Below, one piece after another: positions 57,025-64,000 of a DNA stretch of 64,000 nucleotides. The notes under the pieces were generated by a model. The model did not search any database. It worked only from the letters and a program-made list of their open reading frames with translations, and was not told where the DNA came from. The stretch's first letter is position 1, and every line of letters begins with the position of its first letter. The position numbers and the translations under genes were made by a program. This stretch comes from Mastigias papua (lineage: Eukaryota > Cnidaria > Scyphozoa > Rhizostomeae > Mastigiidae). The stretch covers positions 9,150,034 to 9,214,033 of the forward strand of contig OZ025277.1 in assembly GCA_964019165.1 (NCBI GenBank), written 5' to 3'.

Positions 57025-57885
57025 TTAGCTTTTTTATATTTTTAAATTAAGTTTTTCATATTTGTCTCTGATAAATATTGCATCATTGAGAACCAGTAGT
57101 ATTGCATTCGCAATTGGAAATTATTTTTGTATCAGTTGAAGCCCTCCCCCCCAAGAAATTGATTACAATACCACCCCAGATCCTACGATACACGCTTTTT
57201 TATAAGGAACCACTTTATAAGGAACCTACATGTAGAAGGCCGAAATATTTAAAGAACTTATACTACCAAAGAAAAAATCCCTAAGGAACTTTTCATTTTC
57301 AAATTCCGAGTGCTCTACTCAGATGCAAGTGAAGATTACATTACACTGGATGATATCAAAGGAATAGACATGATACTTCTTGATTGAAATTATGCTTTTG
57401 CATATATAGAACTTATTTCCTGTCGCATTTGTGCTTTTGAAGTTGAGTTCTAGCCATAATTAATGATAAAATTCAGAATTTCAATGCTTGTCTAGTGTCT
57501 GTGCCATTTTGTGGCACTCTATGTGAAGTGAAAATTAAGTAACTATTAAGGAACTTTTAGTATTAGAATTTGATAAAAAGAGGTCTGAAAATAAGGAACT
57601 TTTAGAACTAGGCCTTTAGCTAGGTTCCTTATAAAAAAAAGCGTGTACAGCGCTATTCACAGCATGCCAGACGGTAATCCTTACACAGAGAATGAAAACA
57701 GTTTTTTATAACGCTGTATCGGAGAATCTGGGATGATAATGTGATCGATTTCTTGGGGGAGGGGAGGGGTTCAACTGATACAAAAATAAATGTCTAATTG
57801 CGAATGCAATATCATTGATTTTCAATGATGCAATATTTATCAATACAAATATGAAAAAGGAATTAAAAAATTAAAAAAAGTTGAC
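57025..57885. mobile_element. Terminal-inverted-repeat element, ~860 bp
   Basis: Long imperfect terminal inverted repeats. The left one (57028-57215) runs from CTTTTTTATATTTTTAAATT through GATAAATATTGCATCATTGA, ATTGCATTCGCAATT, TTTTTGTATCAGTTGAA and CACGCTTTTTTATAAGGAACC. The right one (about 57616-57880) carries the same blocks inverted, with a 60-bp insertion near 57665-57720. The interior (57190-57545) matches 41727-42080 on the other strand, so it belongs to a dispersed family. No coding capacity. A partial third terminus seems to follow at 57898-57990. Confidence 0.68.
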
Positions 57886-59800
57886 GTCCCTCCAAAAAAT
57901 TCTGGTTTTCATATTTGTCTCTGACGTTGTTTTTGTATCGCTTGAAACCCTCGAGGGAGGACAAAATGACACGTGCGGGATGATAAATTAATGTTTTTCT
58001 ATAGAGCCTAAAAATATCTAAAATAAAAAATACTGATGAAGCTTGATGAAGCTTATGCCTCACAATATTCTTAAATTATTCTTAAATTTCAGAGAACTTG
58101 AACCTTGATATTACTATATACCAAGACTCTATTTTTGTAAAAAGTTGTAACTTTGTAGATGCATCTCCAATATCCAGTAGATTATTGATGAGCTTCGACT
58201 ATTTCTATAGCTTCTACGTATTGCCTTCACTCTGTTGTCTAAGCCTTGATTTATGAATCATGCGTGCTGTCCACTGATATGTTTTTGTTCCCGATTCAAA
58301 AGTTGATGATATCCTTTGAATCGGATGACGTCGCTCATTCAACCTTTGAACTCATCTTCCTCCTAATTGTGATGACGTCTTCTCGTGTTCTTTCCGTAAT
58401 CCATCAATGCTACTCGTGTATTTATTTGGCATTGTTCACAGTCACTCCTCTTCTGTCACGGGTTGCCTTGTCAAAGGAAATGCCTTGCGCGAAGGCTATT
58501 GTCGACCAGTTTATAGTTAGTCACCATAATCAAATAAACAAAAACCTCTTTGAACAGGAGCAGACAAACTCTAATTTTGGCCGGTTTGTATCAACAAGCT
58601 AAGAGACTTAAAATTAACTCAAGACAAATAGACGGTAGTGGCAGGATGGCTCGTTTAAGGAGGTCCACACTGACTTGTTCATTACGAAAAAAACTACAAC
58701 TTGTGACAATTTGCTCGCCGTATCACGGCAGGACAGCTACCAAAAGCCAGTTCAAGAGGCGGTGAGTTTGAATTTACTTACAAAAATCCTCAGCAGTGAC
58801 ATGGTTTTGTAACAGTAAGTATTGGTTATAGTAGGGTTTAAGCAAGGTTCTGCCTTCCACACTTGACTTTCAGTGTTGTTATACTTCTATTTGGACAAGC
58901 ATAGGCTGTGTTTAAAGTCTTTTTGTTAAGAAATGCTGCCATCCAAATGCTACCAACTTTATAAAAAATCTTGCATCATTCTTGAATTGAACCTATACGT
59001 AGTGAATGCACTATATTCAAAGCAATTTTGCAACCCCAGTCAAAGCTTTTTCTGTTCAGCTCACTCAAATTTTTCAGCCCCATAGACAAGAAAAGCCCTG
59101 TGTGAGAAAATTGGTTTTTAGGATGATATAGATTGAGGCATGATTTTTGCTCAAATTTTTACAGAAATATTGTATGTTTGGTTGTGAAGGATTCTAGGGG
59201 TAGTTGGGCGTTCATTCAGCTAGCTTTCACTGATAAAAATGCAACAACAGTTGATTTATGGGTACTGTTAAAAAGCTTTGCTATCAATGGAAGCCCCTAA
59301 AACCTAAAAATGTCATAGAAACTATTGTAGTCTCTCACAAGCATCTATCTAGAATGGACGTACTTTTATATGTAGAAAGGGCGTTTCCCTAAAATCTAAA
59401 GGTGTAATCTGAAAAATTTTCTTGGGATCTTGGCCACCGGACCCCCAATCATACCTCCAATGTCTCAATAGCCAGCGCTGCACCGCCAAACACATAGCAA
59501 ATGACAAATGTAGGCCATTAAAATATTACAGGGAGCGAAAATGAACAGTTTGCCTAATTTTAAATGCCTGGTTTATTACAGTTACACAGATAGCCCTTGG
59601 TCAGTGACTCTTCATGACTAAATCATGAAAGTAAAAATGAAAGCACTGATTTTGAAGCAGCATATAAAAGAGAAGATTGTTGAGAAATTTAGTCTGTAAA
59701 GCGCTGATCAGGAATTAATTGAAGCTATTGTGTCAAATCCTTCCTGCAAGAGAGAAGCAGACATTCCAGGCCAGGCGTTCCAAGCGTTCATTCTTGTTTA
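57886..59800. other. No gene recognised
   Basis: A 118-codon plus-strand frame (58246-58602) has two hydrophobic stretches but no family resemblance. It is otherwise unassigned intergenic sequence. Confidence 0.35.
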
Positions 59801-59808
59801 CTTCAGGG

Positions 59809-60118
59809 CAGGGTTGTCATGGAAGGGGGCTCGGGGTGCTCAACCTCCTTTTGTTAAAATGAAGAAAGTTTTGGGGACTCAGCCCCCTTTCCAATGAGCT
59901 TATTCTAGTTTGCTGCATCCCTAGCTTGGTAGTATGAACCGACCTCTTACTATGGCTTTATGCATCTATACAATTAAGTATAACTGTTGCATGACTATGT
60001 AGGTATATACATTTGAGCAACTTAGAAAAGAACGAAATTTTGGGTGTGGTCATGGGTGTGGTCCAGATAATGGCCTGCAGCACCGCCCCCCTTATATTGT
60101 TTTAGGACGGCACCACTG
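59809..60118. mobile_element. hAT-like MITE
   Basis: 310 bp between CAGGGTTGTCATGG and the complement of GGACGGCACCACTG. Flanking 8-mers CTTCAGGG and CCTCAGTT agree at 5 of 8 positions, weak evidence for an old 8-bp duplication. Inner CCCCCTT-type blocks occur near both ends. Non-coding. Confidence 0.45.
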
Positions 60119-60557
60119 CCTCAGTTCCGGCATTAGCAAAAGTCAGAACATGATTTGCAGATGTTTATTTTACACCTGTTGGCCGCCAGAACTTTCAGTC
60201 TCTCTTTAGTGTTCTAACCTATGTGTGGACAGGAATATAATCGTTTTTCGTAACGCTAACGCTAACACCTTCACAAAAACGACCCGGGTTAAATTGTCTT
60301 GTACATAGATCAGTAGAACAACAGATGTTTGGACCAATAGTCTTTTTGCGCAATATGCTTTAGAGTAACTTGGGCATAAAATGTATATTATGTATGTGTC
60401 ACAAAGCTTCACGATCCGATGCAAAAACAACACTAAATACAAAAACACAGATTTGTTCAACCCTCTCATGTACTCACTTTATCCCTCGCTCTGTCTATTT
60501 CTACTCAATCTCTTGTCGCTACCTCTCTCTCCGAACTACTAGATACGCCCCCTCTAA
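60119..60557. other. No gene recognised
   Basis: Short open frames only; nothing assigned. Confidence 0.35.
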
Positions 60558-61142
60558 TGCTAGGCGCACACTGGAGAAATTTGCTTAAGAAAAGTGTCAT
60601 TCGTGCCATATTGCTTAAGCGAAATTCTCCAGTGTGCGGTGGTTAATCCCTAAGCAATATTGCTTTTCTAGCCAAAAGTAAAATATCTATCGTGTTTGAT
60701 ATTTTTTTCCTTTCGTGCCATTTTGCTTACAGTGTGCGGGGGTGAAAGCAATATTGCTTACAACTCTTGGAGTGCAGCGCATGCGCTTGTGTACAGTTGA
60801 GATCACAGCATTCTTCGAACAATGGTGGCAAACAAGCCCTGCGATGATAAATAAACATTCGCTACATCCCCATTTATCAAGCTGAGGACATCTCGTGACA
60901 GAATACGGATAAAGCGCATGCGCTGCACTCCAAGAGTTGTAAGCAATATTGCTTTCACCCCCGCACACTGTAAGCAAAATGGCACGAAAGGAAAAAAATA
61001 TCAAACACGATAGATATTTTACTTTTGGCTAGAAAAGCAATATTGCTTAGGGATTAACCACCGCACACTGGAGAATTTCGCTTAAGCAATATGGCACGAA
61101 TGACACTTTTCTTAAGCAAATTTCTCCAGTGTGCGCCTAGCA
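60558..61142. mobile_element. Harbinger-like palindromic MITE
   Basis: A 585-bp foldback: arms 60558-60788 and 60912-61142 (231 bp each) are inverted copies with no indel seen, around a 123-bp loop. The ends TGCTAGGCGCACACTGGAG and CTCCAGTGTGCGCCTAGCA are flanked by the 3-bp duplication TAA (60555-60557 and 61143-61145), which points to PIF/Harbinger. Each arm is itself built of smaller inverted repeats (GCACACTGGAGAA...TTCTCCAGTGTGC, and several GCAATATTGC palindromes). The near-perfect match of the arms suggests recent origin or ongoing arm correction. Confidence 0.9.
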
Positions 61143-61300
61143 TAAACTACAACAAATACAATCTACCTACTTCCGGGCTCCTACGCAGTACTATACACAG
61201 TCGTAAATATAATCCTATATACTACATATGCTGGTATCAGGTGGAATATATCAACTACTGAAAGTGAATCAATTTTACTATAATGAGAAACGTATACCGT

Positions 61301-62413
61301 ATTTCCTCGAAAGATTGCCCGCCTCGAAAGAGTGTCCTCCTCAAGTGAGTGCCCCCTCAAATAAGCGCCTCCCCTGAGAATATTTATCACTTGAGCACCC
61401 CCTCGAATGAGTGCCCCCTTCTATTATCAATGAGTTTGCGCCATCTCTATTGCTACACAATGGTTTATCCCGTTGATCCTTTGACATGTTGTTCTATGCT
61501 TGGGGGCCGTCCAAAAAGTGCGCACGCTGTGAGGGTTGGTGAATGAGTAAGGCTAATGGCGTACTCACGAGTACAGGGTGGATGGATTGGTATAAGTCAA
61601 AGTGTACATACCATGCAGTCACTGTAGTGAGTGAGAACTTAATGTGTGTTTTCCTCATTTTGTGAAAAATTGTTCCAAAAAATGGTCAAAATTTTTCAAG
61701 AAATATAGAAGAAACCATCGTACGTTCGTAGAGGGAGAGTAGGGGGTTGGTCAAAAATGTGATGATTTTCAACGTACGTATTTTTAGGAAGACTCCTTGG
61801 TATGTTGTGTTTTCATGAAATTATCCTGTAGTTCTATTGCATCTTGCCATGATTCTGATGGCTTTTTGTACTGTGTGCTATATTCTCACTTCACTGACTG
61901 GATGTTTCTTGATATTTTGTCAAATCCAGCCTTGGATGTTTCGTAAGTGTTTCACTTAGATATCTTGCAATTTCCTACAACAAGAAGGCAACTGTGTGAC
62001 GAGAAACAGAAATTTTAGTTGAAAGTATTTGAGAGACAGATGTTATAGGTATTCTGTTTCCAGTGTAATAATAAATTTCCACGCAAAAACAGATTTTTAA
62101 GTTTACTTATGAAACTCAGCCAGCCATTGTTTCTAAAATGTTTCTTATTTTTGCCTGACTTGAGCCTGATGTTTCTTATACATTTATTTCTTATGAAAAA
62201 TATGTAGTTGTTAAAAAGTCACTATTGCAAGTCGTTATTGTCATAGTCAGTCAGTGTACTGAATGAAGTCGTTGGATCGTTGAATGAAGTAGCCACAGAT
62301 TTATTTGTAGATTTTTAACTGAGCGCCCCCTGAAGTAGAGCCCCCTCAAATGAGCGTCCCCTCTCGAATACTGACTTTTAAGTGAGGACACGGGGCGTTC
62401 TTTCCAGGAAATG
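61301..62413. mobile_element. TIR element with GCCCCCTC subterminal repeats
   Basis: The left end TTTCCTCGAAAGATTGCCCG and the complement of the right end (TTTCCTGGAAAGAACGCCCC) match as inverted repeats. Inside each end lie clustered AGTGCCCCCTCAAATAAGCG-like units (61321-61425 and 62320-62375). The interior is AT-rich and non-coding. I am unsure of the superfamily, and no duplication was fixed. Confidence 0.5.
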
Positions 62414-63564
62414 TAGTAGTCATCAGGAGCGGTGCCAGCCACCACAAGTTAGAGGGAGGGAATTGCTGATAGACCACACCCTTTTAACCACGCCCTTCGG
62501 TACTCAAATGGCAGTAATATAATGGAAAACATTGAATTATATCTTACTAGAAGCCTCCTATGTCCTCACACATTTTCTGAATTTAGACGAATTACAGAAG
62601 TGATCTTGGAGAAAACCGGGAAATATATCCCCCAGCCCCCCCCCGTTGTGCTGCCTCTGATAGCTTTTTATTGTAGACTGAAATGAAAAAGAATAAAGAT
62701 TAAAACTAGAAAAAGTATAATGTGACCAAACAATAGCCTGAAATTTCCCATGCTCTGGGTCACGCTCATGAGCGGTTACAAAGAATGGCACAGTAAGGCA
62801 GCACTGTGCAAATTGAAAACCTCACATTTCCTGTTAACTGATAACTACATTAACTTTAGTTATAATTGTCGTAGAATTTCTAAAAACACAAAGAACTGTG
62901 TTCCCGTACTAGATTTTGTTTCCCATTGTAAATCGTGGAAGTCAATTTATAGCGGCCGCTCTCTGTAATAAAAGTGCCATTATAATAGTCTTATGTAAAG
63001 CCAAGTGATTGTTGGAATGGCAGCCGTGCACGTCTTCTGTTAAGGTTTGTTGCATCCAAGATTTTATGAAAACTTTAGATAGATCAGATAGAAGGTCTCT
63101 GCAGTCTTAGGAAAATGCAACAATAGGGAAATATCAGCATTATCATATAGTACTTTGATTTGCTTAGAAATGGTTGTCACTAGATTAGGATGTTGCTGGA
63201 AAATTTCTATTGTAGGTAGATTAAGATTGAAAATAGGCCGAAAATGTGCGTCTATCGGGTACTAGAATTACTCAGTTTTGCATGTTCCAACATTTCACAG
63301 AGTTGAAGTTGCATTCATGTTATGACATTACATCGAAAATTATCTCTCTTATCCTAATCGCATGTCGCACTGTGGTTGAGTCGCATTGTGAGGAACAACT
63401 GTGTTTGATGATGAAAATGACGGAAGAACATCAATAGTTGGGTTAGCCATCAGTTTTATAGGTGTTATTATGTACGTAGCATCTAAATGAATCTTAGCAA
63501 ACCAGATTATGAATTTCTTTCCATTTCAAATCCCAACCAGTTGTAAGTGAGATTCTAAAAGGAC
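62414..63564. other. No gene recognised
   Basis: CAGGAGCGGTGCC at 62424 and GTGCTGCCTCTG near 62650 could be ends of a decayed hAT MITE, but the flanks do not match. The rest is unassigned. Confidence 0.35.
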
Positions 63565-63780
63565 TATCTATTAGACAACCGCCTAAAAAGGGTACCACCC
63601 GCCTGATAACCGGGAAATCGTGGGTTCAAGACGAGCCCGAGTTTTACCGAAGACTTAAAAGGGGCTTTTACTTTCTCTACTTTTGATATATGAGTTTGGA
63701 AGAATACTTTGACTACTTGTCTCTAAAGACCGTTTCCGTGAAGCGCTTGGTCCAATCATCAGGATACTACTCTTTTTATA
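63565..63780 (+). repeat. tRNA-derived SINE or tRNA pseudogene
   Basis: The head resembles a tRNA: an anticodon-stem-like ACCCGCCTGATAACCGGG (loop with GAT), a variable part, and a T-arm/B-box-like GTGGGTTCAAGACGAGCCC. The acceptor and D-arm parts are decayed. A non-tRNA body continues (TTACTTTCTCTACTTTTGAT ... CCGTTTCCGTGAAGCGCTTG) to an uncertain end. No target duplication was found. It is not a functional tRNA. Confidence 0.5.
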
Positions 63781-64000
63781 TAAGAAGCAGTAGAATTGAG
63801 GTTCGGGCTAACTGTTCTTAATTTTCCAATATTTTGAGACTGAATTGTTCTTAATCTGTTCTTAAATCATTGGGGTATAGGCAATTTGGACATTAGATAG
63901 TATACTAGATAACATTGGGCGTTTATGAAACAGGTATTATTTTATTAACATTAGCAGGAGACAAAAGATTTGCGTTCTTACAGATGTATATTCCTTGCTA

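Noticed and set aside
62424..62661. hAT MITE
   Set aside because: End-like motifs exist, but the flanking bases do not match as a duplication and the inverted ends are poor.

Overview
The window looks like a stretch of animal nuclear genome. It is AT-rich, its genes have introns with GT/AG borders, its intergenic spaces are long, and it is dense with retroelements and small DNA transposons. The mix of Penelope-like, CR1/L2-type LINE, Copia and BEL/Pao elements suggests a marine invertebrate. A cnidarian is my best guess, by inference only.

I can support three host genes. (1) A three-exon Fe/Mn superoxide dismutase (9339-14957, +) has all the metal ligands, an N-terminal signal peptide and a C-terminal RDEL, so it is predicted to be an ER-lumen SOD. 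(2) An intronless, tail-anchored protein (23441-24232, +) has a possible permuted papain (LRAT/NlpC-like) His...Cys arrangement. (3) A complete three-exon FKBP14-type prolyl isomerase (27842-29416, -) has a signal peptide, an FKBP domain, two EF-hands and a C-terminal RDEL. Two of the three are therefore predicted ER-lumen proteins.

Most of the rest is mobile DNA. At 2954-7384 a 64-bp satellite is split by two inverted Penelope-like 3' ends, each carrying a minimal type I hammerhead ribozyme, with a nearly intact LINE between them. A third hammerhead copy is a 117-bp insertion with a 12-bp target duplication inside another LINE (40018-40158). At 42635-48826 lies an intact BEL/Pao LTR retrotransposon with LTRs identical by eye, a 5-bp target duplication and one 1782-codon gag-pol frame. 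Degraded LINE pieces lie at 1122, 19655, 25440, 36434, 38656 and 53280, and a decayed Copia element sits in SOD intron 2. Two opposite-strand copies of a CAGG-ended transposon with 5-bp duplications (20190 and 34382) and a similar smaller element (50481) are also present.

Other structures are a 585-bp Harbinger-like palindrome (60558-61142), further inverted-repeat elements (8577, 51221, 57025, 61301), a tRNA-derived SINE (19210) and a second tRNA-like repeat (63565). There are two minisatellites: 20-bp units at 1928 and 32-bp units at 18391. I see no rRNA gene, no confident functional tRNA gene and no CRISPR array.
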